64,000 nt of DNA from Symbiodinium natans (lineage: Eukaryota > Sar > Dinophyceae > Suessiales > Symbiodiniaceae): positions 483,374-547,373 of the forward strand of contig CAJNDS010002098.1 in NCBI GenBank assembly GCA_905221605.1, written 5' to 3'. Made by a program: the position numbers and the translations under genes. The notes under the pieces are model-generated. The model was not told the origin of the DNA, did not search any database, and saw only the letters and a program-made list of their open reading frames with translations. Positions 1 to 12,200 of this stretch are shown here, piece by piece (within the stretch, counting starts at the first letter, position 1; the number at the start of each line of letters is the position of its first letter).

Positions 1-950
1 CCTGAAGCTCCCCGCCGCAGGGGATGGATGATGCCGGGGTTCCCTGAAGAGACCGAGTGCTTGGCTCTTCAGGTTCTGAGGCTCTGGGGGGAAGGGAGGG
101 GGGGGGGGGGGGGTGCTGAGGAATGCGAAGGATCAGGGCATGCCGAGCGGAAATTGGGGGTCAGAGCAAGTAATCGGCTCGCATGGGAGATAGCTTCTTG
201 AACTGTGAGCGCCCTGCCATTCTAAACCTTGACCCGAAGCCGTAAGCCTGAAGGCGCAGCCCTGGATCTCGAAGCTTCACAGATGTGGTTCGCTTGGCTC
301 TAGGGCTTAGGGCTTAGGGATGTGAATTCCTCAGCATATGATGGCGGTGCCGTAAAGGGTTCCTCAAGCGATGACAGTCACTAGGACTCCAAGCCCGACA
401 TATCCAATCCCTGTAACTGTGAGCACTTCTGACATGCGAAAGTCGCAAGTGTCGGCGTGGCTAGAGACGCCCGAACCATTCAAGCGTTGGACACAAAACG
501 ACGCCAAATGGATGCCCCAACGTTAGCGTGCTTCCGCAACTACAGCTGCCGCTTTGCGACACTGATTCTTGAATTGTGCTAAAAACTAAAGATCAAAATT
601 AAAAAACAAAAAAAAGAAGGAGTTGGGAAGCCCGCCAGCGGCAATCAAACCATGGAGGATGAGAACACTCACGTAGTTGGTACGTTTTGCTAAGGTCTTG
701 CCAGGCATTCACTACCTCTTGAATTGTCCTGCAAAACGGGCATATGGGAAGCCATGAGGATGAGAATGTGCTACGCGTTGACAGATCTTGCAAGGATTGC
801 TTGTGTCAAACCAAAGGCGGGGATGACGATGAGATCAGGCTGGGTTGATTGTTGGTTGGAGGGGCTGAACCAGTGGACCAAGGGGTCCAGAAGACCAGCG
901 TGGACCAGCGAACCGGGTCACTGCCAACAAAACAGGCACACAGAAAAACA
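1..950. other. Stretch without recognised gene
   Basis: Unique-looking sequence with a G-rich run near 100 and no exon I can support. Confidence 0.4.
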
Positions 951-955
951 CACCA

Positions 956-1051
956 TCAAGAATCAAGATTTGCCTTCCCTTGAGCTTTGGCCTGGAGCTT
1001 GTTTTTTGCGATCACGGCGTGGTCGTGCCGGTTGAAGACGACGTACTGCGC
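956..1051 (-). CDS. Candidate terminal exon with stop
   Basis: Reads QYVVFNRHDHAVIAKNKLQ followed by a lysine-rich tail and a TGA. The first half has strongly G/C-ending codons. YVVFNRHDHA is RRM-like (third strand). It would fit with the RRM-like strand at 3.2 kb, 2 kb upstream. Confidence 0.35.
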   Translation of the reverse strand, partial: AQYVVFNRHDHAVIAKNKLQAKAQGKANLDS

Positions 1052-1593
1052 ATGCGATCAGCGATGCTTACAGAGTTCTGCCCTTAAGCCCATAATCCCA
1101 CGGCCGACCCAAGCCAACAACTATGAAGATATAATACATCCATTCCGGCATGCACTACAATCAGGCCGACTAGAAACACCCTCCCTCGACCCAAAAGAGG
1201 ACCCGAAACCGCAAAAGCACACCTCTAAGGCCCACTAAAAGGGATGGGCGCACCGCCATGCCCTTGGATTGCTTTTGCCGTCGCAGCAGCAGAATCTCCT
1301 CGAAACAGGTTCTGGGGAGCAGGGTTGAGATGTTGCTGGTTTTGCGCATTTCTTGCTGGCAGCTGAAGAAGGATGCCGCCACCCAAAAAGACACGGGTGC
1401 TGGGGCTTTAACTCCTCCAAGCCCCACCCGAAGCAATCCGCCCTGGCCCTACAAGTCCGGCGCTGATGCGAGGGGGGGGGGGGGGGGTGGGGGCTCGAGG
1501 GTTTCTGGCGCTTCGGGTCGCAGGTGATGGTCCTTGACGTCTGTTGCTCCGAGCCTGCATTTGCACAACTGCTGGCGTGAGTTTCTTACTTTG

Positions 1594-1698
1594 GTTAGTA
1601 GGCAATGGGGGAATGAGGTACCCTACATAATCCCTTAAAGGGTATATGGAGGTCCCTAATTTTCCTCATTCCCTGCTAACCAACTGTAAGACTTGGGG
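1594..1698. mobile_element. Family D inverted-repeat element
   Basis: CTTACTTTGGTTAGTAGGCA left, with GGGGGAATGAGG inside, mirrored by CCTCATTCCCTGCTAACCAA and CTGTAAG. Confidence 0.75.
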
Positions 1699-1955
1699 TT
1701 AGGTAGGGGATCGGGTTGCCTGAACGAACTGCGCACCAAAACATGCCCCGAAAACCTGCAACCCGAGAACTTCTTGTAGATTGCTGCTCTGCTTTGCTTT
1801 GGAAAACCTCCATTTTTCCTCCATCTCAAAAGACACACCCACGTTTGTCTGGGTTGTAATAGGTAAACTCTATTTCCTCTTTATCTCCATTCGAATCACA
1901 TTACTCTCCGTCTTGTGGGCATTTCGTAAACACACCCGTAGCAGTGGTAGAAGCG

Positions 1956-2113
<158 letters not shown>

Positions 2114-2134
2114 CGCTCCGGCCACACAGTACGT

Positions 2135-2350
2135 GCCCCAGTGCCACGGTCCCACGATATTTAACAAGGTTTCCGGAGTTCCGACCCCACGATATTTACG
2201 AGGCTTTCGACCCATGATACTTGCCCTTGAGTTTCCGGTCATGGTAGTTGCGTGCGTTTCGATGTCCCAGTGTTCTGGCCCCACGATAATTGTGAGGCTT
2301 TCGATGCTCCAGAGTTCCGGTCCCACGATATTGACGAGGTTTTTCATCGT
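2135..2350 (-). repeat. Degenerate 39-42 bp tandem repeat
   Basis: About six units around CCCACGATAWTTNACGAGG. In one minus frame they read as repeats of IVGPE(L/H)W.IE.. Each unit is 70-85% like the others. Confidence 0.75.
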
Positions 2351-3157
2351 GGTATCAGCAACAATATTGGGCTAGGCCAGGCAAAACAGCACGGGGCTTG
2401 TTGGGGTGTGTTTGGGGTGCGGGCTTCGGACAGCGGATCGCAAAGTATTGGCACGTTGTCTGGAATAAGAAACAAGAATCGCGTTTATGATGCGGAAACA
2501 GGCTAGCCAAAACAAATCAGTCGAACTTCTAGGTTCCTCAACTCAAGTTTTGTCAGGACGTGAGGAAAGGAAGCTCAGGACTCAGGGCTCAGGGTCCTAC
2601 ACCCGCGCTGTTCGAAGCATCACGCCACCAAGAAACCTAAACACAAAGCGCCACGCAAAAACACGTCGTCCAACACTTCCCCCTCCTCAACAAGGTTAAC
2701 ATCCCAAGCCCTCAATCAGGCCCTGCGTGCTCTCTCAGAAACAAGGAAGTTAGAGAAGACTGAAATCATTCGGGCCTAGTGCAGAGTCTACAGCCGGCTG
2801 GCCTGTAGAGATGCTCCCACAGGTCTCGTTCGGCACAAACCTCCCCGGAACAGCTGCACACTGCAATCCCAACCACCCTGGGCACTGGTCTGACTCCTCC
2901 TTGAGGCCATAAGATTTCGTCCCCCCAACTCGTACAGCCCGGGAAAGCCCCTTCCAATCCTGCTCCTAGAAGCGACTAGTGCGACGTAATGCTTGCAGAT
3001 GGCTTACAGCGTAGGGATCAGCATCCCCTGTGTGTTCGCCCCACGCAGACGAGAGATGTGGAATGAATCAGCCCCATGCCCTTTCCCAACTCATAACGTA
3101 CGTTGAGTCCCCGAAACCGCACATAGCTGCAAGATGCATGCTCGCGACGCGAGAAAC

Positions 3158-3213
3158 CCTCGGCCAGCGCCGGGCCTTGGGAAGGCCCCGGACAAAGATC
3201 TCCAGGTCAGTCG
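3158..3213 (-). CDS. Candidate exon, possible RRM first strand
   Basis: Reads DLEIFVRGLPKARRWP. IFVRGLP is like the RNP2 strand of an RRM, but the stretch is too short to be sure. Confidence 0.3.
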
Positions 3214-3364
3214 GCATTCCGTCCTGGCTTGACCCCGCATGCATTAGAGGAGGCTTGAAGGCTTAGATGGTTCATTCAAAGAAAAAAATATTCGATTTAA
3301 ACGAAATAATAAGTTGATTGAAGGATTAAAGGTATTACTTTCATTTGTAGTAATATGTCATCAT

Positions 3365-3438
3365 TAGAGGGTGAAGGGTTTAGTTTTTAGGGGCTTGGGG
3401 TTTAGGGTTTAAGGTTTAGGGTTCAGGGTTTAGGGTGT
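3365..3438 (+). repeat. TTTAGGG-type array (degenerate)
   Basis: Seven-base units with changes. Confidence 0.85.
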
Positions 3439-3548
3439 AGGATGAGGATGGGACTTGCGGGGTTTCTTTGATGCGCAACTTCGTGCCCTTTACGGGCCCC
3501 CCCAAAGTCCCAGCCCCCGAAGCCGAAGCGGAGATCCTACCCCAGTAC

Positions 3549-3619
3549 CCCAGGAGCTCTGCGCCGCTCCTCATGGTCTGGCAGGTAGTTCGGTCTGTAA
3601 GGCATCTCCACCTGGTGCT
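3549..3619 (-). CDS. Candidate exon
   Basis: Bounded by CTGTAG and GTACTG. Reads EHQVEMPYRPNYLPDHEE and then RRRAPG. A charged linker-like segment; family unknown. Confidence 0.45.
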
Positions 3620-3799
3620 CTACAGAGGGTTCAGAGGGGCCCCCCCGCACCAATTAAGGAAGCTGCTTCGTACCTCTGCCAGCCTCAAGCCGTGAAAGTC
3701 GGTGAAGCATGACGCCCCCCGAGGCAGAGTGTGCCGGATGTGCCCTCAGAGTACCCTAAACCCTCCTCGTCTTTGCAGGAGAGCGCTCAGGCCGCATGC

Positions 3800-3852
3800 C
3801 TCGTCGATGTAGACCTTCTCCGAAAGCCAGCCTCGAAGACGCTTCTGGTAGG
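3800..3852 (-). CDS. Candidate exon
   Basis: After a CTGCACAG acceptor it reads YQKRLRGWLSEKVYIDE and ends at a GC donor. Good amphipathic composition; family unknown. Same strand as the KH gene. Confidence 0.45.
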
Positions 3853-4228
3853 CTGTGCAGGTGTGAGGGTCTAGCATGCTTGGGAGGGGGGTATGCCTCC
3901 CCGAGCCTAGCCGTTCAAGCCCGAAGTCCCAGCTTCGGGGGGCGGAGCTGCCCTGGCGTTGCCGCTGCGATCCACCCACCCTCATCCAACTCTAAGTACC
4001 GTGTGTCGCTTTGGGTTCCTGTGCTTAAGAGGTTTCAGGTTGAGGGGCTGGGCCCAGACCTTCACCAACTCGGGTGATGGTAAGCCCTAAACCCTAAACC
4101 CTAAACCCCGAAGACCTCAATTCCAAACAGGGACACTGCGCTACACAGTTGACAGGGCAAGGGCCCATCGAGTCCCCATGGCCGAAACTTCCCTGACGTT
4201 CAAACCCCCAAACCCTCCTAACCTACTA

Positions 4229-4333
4229 TTTGCTTAAGAACCCCCAGAAGAATAATAAAAAAACAATAATCCCTATATTACCCTTAATCAGGAAGAATAT
4301 GTTTATTTTTACTGGGGTCTTAAGCAATGAGTA
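4229..4333. mobile_element. Family E inverted-repeat element
   Basis: TTGCTTAAGAACCCC at the left and GGGGTCTTAAGCAA at the right, around an AT-rich centre. Confidence 0.7.
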
Positions 4334-5103
4334 GCAACACGCCGACAAGCAGCTGCTGTCTCGGACGGGCGAGGGCTTCCGGTCCAATGGGACCAACGCA
4401 CCCTGACAGGATGCCACGACGGGCTTTCAGAGGCTTCGTAACGTGCTCGTTCAGAGGCCTCCTACAGACGTTTAAGCGTGTTGGGACTTCGCCTTCGTTC
4501 GGCTTCAGTATCTCCCGAGCCCTCCAGCGTAGAGTTGCCAACGCCCTCAGATCCACACGGTGTTGTGCAGAGATACACATGGTTGTGGGGGCTCTGCGTT
4601 CTGCGGCACTACCGCATAATACCTCCAACTCCTCCAACTCTAAGCCCCTAAACCCCAAACCCTAACTAAACATGGCGAGTGGGGGAGGGGGAGCAGGGGA
4701 GGATCCTAGGATGAGAAGGCTCGAGGTGATTTGCGGTTCTTTAAGGCCCTCAGTCGTCAGCGTGAAGAACTCAAGCAGAACTCTCTCATTTCAAACCCAT
4801 GAAGTCTCTGAAAGCCCCGACTGGACGTCCAAAGTTTTCAAACCCGATGGCGGCGGCCTCGTCTGCCCTTAGCAGCGGGGGCATTGTGCTGAGATGCGGA
4901 GTGCGTCGTGTGAGTTGGAGGCTACAGCTGCGCGGAGCATTGAACGGTTCGAGCTTTAGGATTTTAGATGTATTTAGTGCCCAGGTTTTGGAGGCTTTTC
5001 ACTCCAGGGCCAGGGCGTGCTTGAACGACTTTTGGGGTGGGGTTCTGGTCAGATGCTGGTCCACAAGCCCAAAGCTCTCAACCATACCTTGATCTGCACC
5101 TCT

Positions 5104-5202
5104 TGGGATTTTCCCCCTTATACAAACAGTCCTGAATAGGGATGATAAGAGGGGTCCTATAATCCCTATTCAGGACTGCTAGTATCAGGGAGAACATCCC
5201 AA
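5104..5202. mobile_element. Family A inverted-repeat element, copy 1
   Basis: About 99 bp with ends GGGAT.TTCCCCCTTATAC and its reverse complement; the inner arm is CAGTCCTGAATAGGGAT. It can fold end to end. No coding capacity. Confidence 0.8.
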
Positions 5203-5204
5203 TA

Positions 5205-5280
5205 TTCGAAAGCCCTGAGCACAAAAATCCCCGAGGCTCAGCCAAGCCCTGTACAGCAACTCTTCATCCGTCCGGAGTTG
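5205..5280 (-). CDS. Candidate exon next to an inverted-repeat element
   Basis: Reads LRTDEELLYRAWLSLGDF. A family-A element begins within a few bases of its 3' edge. No domain recognised. Confidence 0.35.
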
Positions 5281-5295
5281 AACGCTCCATGTATA

Positions 5296-5452
5296 TCTAT
5301 GTACATATATATATATATACATGTATATACTCATACACATACACATACACATACACATGCACATACACATACACATTCACATTCACATCTACATCTACAT
5401 CTACATATACATATACATGTATATGTATATATACATATATGCACACACACAC
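5296..5452 (+). repeat. (CATACA)n-type microsatellite
   Basis: Mixed ACATAC/ACATTC/ACATCT hexamers and AT-dinucleotides. Confidence 0.95.
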
Positions 5453-5607
5453 AGACAGAACAACAAACCCACAACACAAAACACACCCAAGCACAAAACA
5501 CGAAGCAACACACACGCTCACCTACACCTTCGAGCGACTCAACTCCGGAGCCCGGGGATTTGGCTCGTGGTCCCTCCGGCCTGGGCTGAACAGTTTGGAC
5601 TTTAGGC

Positions 5608-5662
5608 CGGTTTAGGGTTTAGGGTTTAGGGTTTAGGGCTTGGGGTTTAGGGTTTAGGGTAA
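5608..5662 (+). repeat. TTTAGGG-type array
   Basis: About seven units. Confidence 0.9.
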
Positions 5663-5667
5663 GGCTT

Positions 5668-5850
5668 TCAGGATCTTTCCCGCTTTCTTGCACAAGTGGT
5701 CCAAGGCTTCGGACTCCAGAGATCGGCTTTCATCTTCTCAACGCTCAATAGCATCGAGTGTCTGAAGTGCTCAGTGCACAGCAGTGGCCTGTGTAGCAAC
5801 TCCACCAGTTTGAGCGGATTTAGTTTGTTGATATCCGAGGGTGTAATCAT
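5668..5850 (-). CDS. Unidentified coding fragment
   Basis: A 60-codon frame with NKLNPLKLVELLHRPLL followed by a basic end. It is protein-like and collinear with the fragment at 5895-6101. No family recognised. Confidence 0.35.
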   Translation of the reverse strand: MITPSDINKLNPLKLVELLHRPLLCTEHFRHSMLLSVEKMKADLWSPKPWTTCARKRERS

Positions 5851-5894
5851 ATAACAAACTTGCTGTCTTCAACAGAGTTTCGAAACAGCCCGAG

Positions 5895-6101
5895 TCACAT
5901 TGCCTTCATTCGCGAGAGCGATACGTGCAGCGCACTCGTATCAACATAAGGCTCCAGCGCGTGATCTGTGCGACTTGATTCGATTTTGAGATTGTTCAGG
6001 CCTATTTGTGGAGAATACAAGCGTCCGGATGCGCCAGAGCCTATCCATGCCATTTCTAAAGTGGTTCTGCTTCTGACTCGCGTCCGGAACACGTGTGTCA
6101 A
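5895..6101 (-). CDS. Unidentified coding fragment downstream of KH3
   Basis: A 68-codon frame just downstream of the last KH exon, on the same strand. It is polar, lacks repeats and contains NNLKIESSRTDHALEPYVD. Could be the tail of the KH gene or the next gene. Confidence 0.35.
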   Translation of the reverse strand: MTHVFRTRVRSRTTLEMAWIGSGASGRLYSPQIGLNNLKIESSRTDHALEPYVDTSALHVSLSRMKAM

Positions 6102-6236
6102 CAGCTAACATGAACTGAACAAAGCGGCGGCAAAATAATCAGAGGCTGAAGGACACAGCGGCCCGTATCTGCAGTGGACTTAGGGTGTGTTCTCTTCAAT
6201 CACACATATTCGCTACTGGGAGCCGTGCGCCGGGAA

Positions 6237-6299
6237 CCTTTGCCGGCTCGCTCCGCCGCATCGAGGACGTCGTCGATGGCATTGATGGCCTCGGCCAGG
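6237..6299 (-). CDS. KH3 exon: closing helix
   Basis: Between a GCAAAG acceptor and a GTTCCC donor it reads LAEAINAIDDVLDAAERAGK, the closing helix of KH3. Confidence 0.8.
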
Positions 6300-9200
6300 C
6301 TTTGCAGGGGTAGTTGATGAGGCTGCGTACTGCAGTACTGCAGTTGAGATGTCAGCCAGCTATTCCAACCGAGATTGTGGTGGCAGTATTGGGCCCACAG
6401 GGTTTAGGAGGTTTGGGAGGTTTTTGACGAGGGGTCCACAGCTTGATGATGTGCTCCTTCGAGCTCATTGCAGTCTGCACAGCGCTGGTTTCCGACATCC
6501 TAATCCTCCCGCAGCGCTAAGGCCAAAAACCCCCTTGAGCATCTAGAGCGTAAGAACTACGGCTAACTCCGGTAGGGGTACGCGGATGATGGCACGCGGG
6601 TGCGGTTCTGGCGATCGTGCTTTGACACTTCTGGACGATGCATCCGACCTAGTCTGCACACCGCGACTTCGTTGGTCTTGCGCAAACTTCATTCGTGGCT
6701 TGAAAGGGACCCCATGTTGGGTCATGTCTTTGGCTTGCTTACGGTGCTTCTTCGGATTGGGCTGGAGGACATGGCCATTCAAGCTGCACCAGCCCGCATG
6801 AAAATTTAAAGGGGGGGGAGGGGGTGAAGAGCACTTGACCCCTCCCCACTTGCAGTCTGCGGTGATCTCGGAATCCATCCGCGGCATCTCCGCCACCAAC
6901 AAGCAGCGAATGGAGGAGTTTTGAGGCGATAGCTAGGAGGGTGGGGCCCCCTCTGTGCAGGATCCCTGTGACTGTTGGCAAGTGCATAGGATTCCACCCA
7001 AAACGACGACAATTACGAGACCGTCTATAGAACGACCTGCAACACAAGACACGATCGCTCTTAACAAGTATCGCGGCTCAGAAAGGCCTCGGGCACACGC
7101 AGACGAACGCTTGCGAACGCTTCACAGGTGCTTCGCGGAAAGCTCGCGAACATGGCACATGGTGTAACTGATGTAAGAACTGATGTAAGTTAGGGCCGCA
7201 GCCCTCGTGACGTTCTCCGCAGACCCGGTGATTGTCACTTGCCGCTCCATGGCTTCGCGATCAGCCTCCTGCCCATCCGAAGACGTCAGCTGAGATCAGG
7301 AATCTGATCAGGCTCCCCCTCGTTATGGGGTTCTTAAGGGAGGGGGCGGGGGGGGGGTACGGGTACATGGGGGGTAGGCACCAAGGGAAAATTCCTCCCT
7401 TAAGAACCCTATAACCTCTAAAGCATCTTTGAGCCCCTCCTTAAACCTCAACCCCTCCAAACCTGAATCCATCCAGGATCCTGAAAAGCCGACCGCACTT
7501 CAACCAAAGCCAACAGCTTCGCCAAGGAGGAAAAAACGGAATCCCCTGGAAAAAACCGCCGGGCTGTTCTTGATTCATAAAGAAACCTGGAATTCATGCA
7601 ACTTGTCGGGGCCGCAGCATTGGGAGCTGTGCGGATTTGCACACTTTTGGCCAGGCTTTTGGGCAAACTTCGGCTGTGGCAGCAAGGAAGCCCTGGACCC
7701 CCTACATCCAAGCCGCCGCCTCCATAAACCATCCCAGGACTGTGGTCTCAGCACGAGAGCTTCAACGTGGGACCGTGGCTTGCCATCCTTCTGCATGCTT
7801 AGCGCCCAACCCAAGATGATGGAGAGAGAGAGAGCGAGAGAGCGTCCAGAGACTGCTCCCATAAAGTGGCTCGCCAAGGCATCTGCGTATGGTCAGTTCT
7901 CAAAATTCGGGTCCCTTTCTGGGAACCCTAAAAATATTATTGTCCGCCTTATAAAAAGGACCCCAAAAAAGGGACCATAGTTTACGGAAATCACCATATG
8001 ATTGACTGGACAGAGTCTCGTTCTGCTGGGTGCATCGCCTCCTTCGAGTATGTTTTGGTTGCGCAGGGCGAGTCGAAGCGATGGGGTTCTTCGTAGTTCC
8101 CCTCTGCCTCAGGGAGCTTCTGACATGTTGGCCTCTTGTTTTTGCTGGAGTTTGATGTCTCCATGGAGGGCCGGGAAGCGGTCGTTCTTTTCCCAAGGCG
8201 TTTCTCCACAGCATCTTGCTCTCCCCCAACTGCAGCCGACGCCAGAGTCTCTGGATCAGCAAAAGGTAAAGGCTTCGGTTGGCTCCAGGCGCCTTCGAGG
8301 GGCGAGCCCTTGGCCACGCTAGCCAGACCGAGTACTTGGGTCTGGGGCCCGTGCGCAGCAAGGACGGGGTTGCAGCAACTGCTCTCTTCTTGTGCTTCTT
8401 CTTGCTTCTCGTGAGGGTTGGAACTGGTCACTCTTGACCCCCCACCCACCAAATGGACAGGTTCCCTTGAAACAATCAATATTGGAGGGGCAGAAGCTAA
8501 ACGCTCAATATCGCCCACCCCCTGATCGTATGATGGAATCAAGAGCCCGCAGAGTTTCCGAACCGTGTCCTCCCCCTACCTGCCCCAAGCAAGAGTCATG
8601 AACACTCATAGAAGTGGCCCTCTCAGGAGTCTGGGGAGACCGTGGCCTTGTGTATCTCAATCCGTGCGCTGGACTCGCGCTGGATCTTTGAGATCGTCTC
8701 GCCACCTCGCCCGATGAGGACACCTGGGAGGGGAAGAGGTGCCGGGGTTGGTCTTCAGGCTCCAAAAGCCCCAAGCCCCGAAACGCAGCAAAGCTGGCCC
8801 AGATTTGGGCCCGCTGGATGAGTTATGGCTTGGGGAGTTTCCTGAACTAGACAGGACCTACTGGAATCCTGAGTCGATGGTTCAGGATGGCGAGGGCTCT
8901 CGCTCTCTCGCTCTCTCTCTCTCTCTCTCTGGATCTTTTCCCTCTTGAGAACTCAAATTCGAGGAGCATGACCTGCGGTGTGCATGTCGACATGCTGCAT
9001 GCTGATCGTAGCATGACAAGACCTTCAACTAAGCAAAAACACTGGCTCCTCAGTGTCTCGTGCCCTTGCGTGCTCTCTTGGTGCTCTGGGTAGCCAGAGT
9101 CGGAACCAATGACCCGGACATCATGAAATCCCAAAAGATCGAAGGCACGTCCATCTATCGGTGACTTGTGGCTTGTAGCGCTTGTAGCTTGGGAGGTGGG

Positions 9201-12200
9201 ACTGCAAGAGGCTGCCGCCTCTTTAGTTTGGAATTTTGGGGGGCTTCAAGGGTGTAAACCCTCTGTAAACGTGTAGAGAAGGTGTGGGATGTGAACTTCA
9301 GTGCGCGGCGGGGTTTGAAAACGCAACAAAAGGCTTTTTGAGGCTCTGGAACACCTCCGAGAGCCGCGCCGATCATGTCGGTCGGCACCTGGCGGGTTCG
9401 ACTAGACCCTGAACCCTAAACCCTGAACCCTGAACCCTAAACCCTAAACCCCGAACCCTAAACCCGGGCATGGCTTAAGGGTTTCACGGCTCTTGGGCAG
9501 GAGGACTCGTTCTCGGGGATTTTGAGGGCCTTGGGACTTAAAGACGCCTTCAGAGCTGAAAGAAGAGACCGACTATAGATATAGATCTCGGCAGCTATAC
9601 CAGCCCTCTATAGTTCCGACTCAGAAAAAGATGACTAGAGCTCCTTCTGCAGGCTTTGGGAGGTTTAGGTGCTTGAGGAATTCAAGCCAGGGCTGCACCG
9701 TGGTGCACCCCTTGAAAAGAACCACGGAACCAAATCCCACAAAAAGAGCTGTGGTGGAAGACTAAAAATGTACTACAATATTATACAATATAATACAATA
9801 AAACACAATACAATCTACAAGCATCCGGCCTTGATCACCCTTCCTCCCGAGCCTTTCCTGGCGGGGAGCTTTTCTGGGAGGTCTCTTGCGGGCCTTAACC
9901 GCCCTAACACCTACTATTCTTCTGACCGAGGTGATCCGAGGTGATCCGAGGTAAAGACAAGTCAAAGTACCACTTCCCAAGCTGTCTTGATGGGATGCTT
10001 CGGGTTCAGGGTTCAGGGTTCAGGGTTCCGGCTAGTTCTGTGCATGATGCACTGATGGCCTTCCCCGTGGCCGCCCTGTCGGGCATGTTTGCGAACATCC
10101 AGCACAAACTCCCGCAACTGCTCCCAGGGCCTAGCACCTCTAAACCCAAATTCATGGAAGCCCTGGCTAGGTTTCGGGCGTCGGGCTTAGGCCACAAACC
10201 CTCCAGCATCCCTAGCATGCTCCACAACAAGTGGCCTCTGGCCATCTTTGCCCTCGCGGGACTCCCGGGACTTTCCGAGCATGTCCTCGATCATCTTCTT
10301 GGCCTCGTTCTTTTGGTTATTGCGTCGGCTTGTGTCGGCTTGTGTCGGCTTGTGTCGACTTGTGTCGGCTTGTGTCAGCTTCCGTCGGCTTCTGTCCGGC
10401 TTGTGTCCCGGCTTAGGACTAAGCTGGCGTGGTCTGGGGCTCAGAACTTGTGCAATCGTGGCAGGCTTGTTTGTAGAAAATGCTCATATCATACTCCTCG
10501 AGCTGCAAAGGTCTCTTCCAAACTCTGAGCCGTTGCAGGAAGCCTCCCAAATCCTTCAACGAATCTCAAACTTGGGGTGAGGGTGTAGCTCCCCACGGCC
10601 ACGGCCAAAGAACTTCAGCAATGCCGCAAATATCCAAGCCCATGTAGGCTGAGGTCGTAGGGTTGGGGGGGACTTTGCTCAGAGTAACACAGAAGCTGGC
10701 CCCCTTAGGCTCTAGGGCACAACCGGGCCCTCAAACATGGCCCGCAAGGCCCATGTAAAATGGCAGGCCTGCAGTTGGGTGTACCACTTGAACCGCACAC
10801 AACGCGCCCCACCTGTCCCCCCCAAGCGCGGCCACGGTGCGAACTCTACGCATTCCGGCGGCCCGGTGATGTGCACTTGCCCTTGGAGCTGCAGGTTTAG
10901 GGGAGATATCGACGTTGCGATTTAATCTCGACCCAACAGTAACCTGGGAATAGAAAGGGTGCGCTTTGTGGTTTAAAGGGGTCTTATGAGGGAACCTAAG
11001 CCCCCCAAAAAATGGAATAAGGCCCTACTCTGGGTCCCAGTAATGGTTCTAGCTCGGAGTTTGGAATACTAAAGTCCGAAACCCCTGGCCTTTAGGAAGG
11101 GCATCGTTCTGGAGAAGCATCTGACAACCAACCTACCCTTATTACAGTTGAGTCACCTCGGGGGTTCGGCTTATAAGGGAGCCTAAACCCTAAAAAAGGG
11201 GAATAAGGCCCAACTTTGAATTCTGAGTAAAACTTTAGATTTTGGGATGACATGGAAAGCCGCAAGTGCTGCTCTCTCCGAAATCTCACTGATCCGGGCA
11301 TAAAACCTAAACCCTAAACCCTAAACCCTAAAACCCCCCAACGCCCGTCAAATGCCCAAAATCGAGCTGAAGGAGCTTTCGGTGGAGCCCTCTTCGTCCG
11401 CCTCCTTGGCGATGTCAATGCCTGAGGGGCGACGAGATGGTTTGGACCGGAATCCTAAGCCCTAAACCTTAAACCCTAAACCCTAAACCGACACAATAGT
11501 GTGGCTTAGGGCTCAGTACAAAGTCTCGCCAGTCGGGTCTGGACTTTCGTTGGTTGTGGGTGGAGCTTGCGTGCAGTTGGGTGGAGGGTTCAGGGGCTTG
11601 CTGCACAAGACGCAGAGCCGTCCCGAAAACTCAAGAGCTCAAGCTCAATTTTCTCACAGTCCTTAGGGTTCGGGCCTGAAAGTTTGAGACTTTCAGCAGT
11701 TTGCGCGGCCCTGGCTCCCTCAACACACTGTCCCCCATCACCTGTCCGAGGCCCTCCAAAGGTGGGAACAGCTCTGTTTTCTGGGGATTCCCAGACGCCA
11801 CCATCTTCCTAATGAAAGGATTGTACTATTTTGGGAGGCATATTGAGGGTTCCCCCTATTGCGGGTGATACCATGTAGGGTAGAGGAACAAGAAACGAGT
11901 GCTTCAGATGACTGAAAAAGTTGGAGGCCTCATCACTCCTCCAGCTTGCACTGCGATGCCGGCCACACCAGAAACATTCCATCACGATGACCCCGGGTCA
12001 TATAGGGGCCTTGATGATTAGAATAGGGCTTTGGGGGCCATAATAGTATAACTATAAAGGAACCACAAGGGAATACGACTAGTAATTCTTCCGACCCCCT
12101 TTGTATTCCTGGAGACAACCCCCATCAACACCCTCACTACTGCTCGGTGTGCCAAGGCCCGCACGAGCTCCGCTTTCTTTCTTCAGATCCTGCACTCGGG

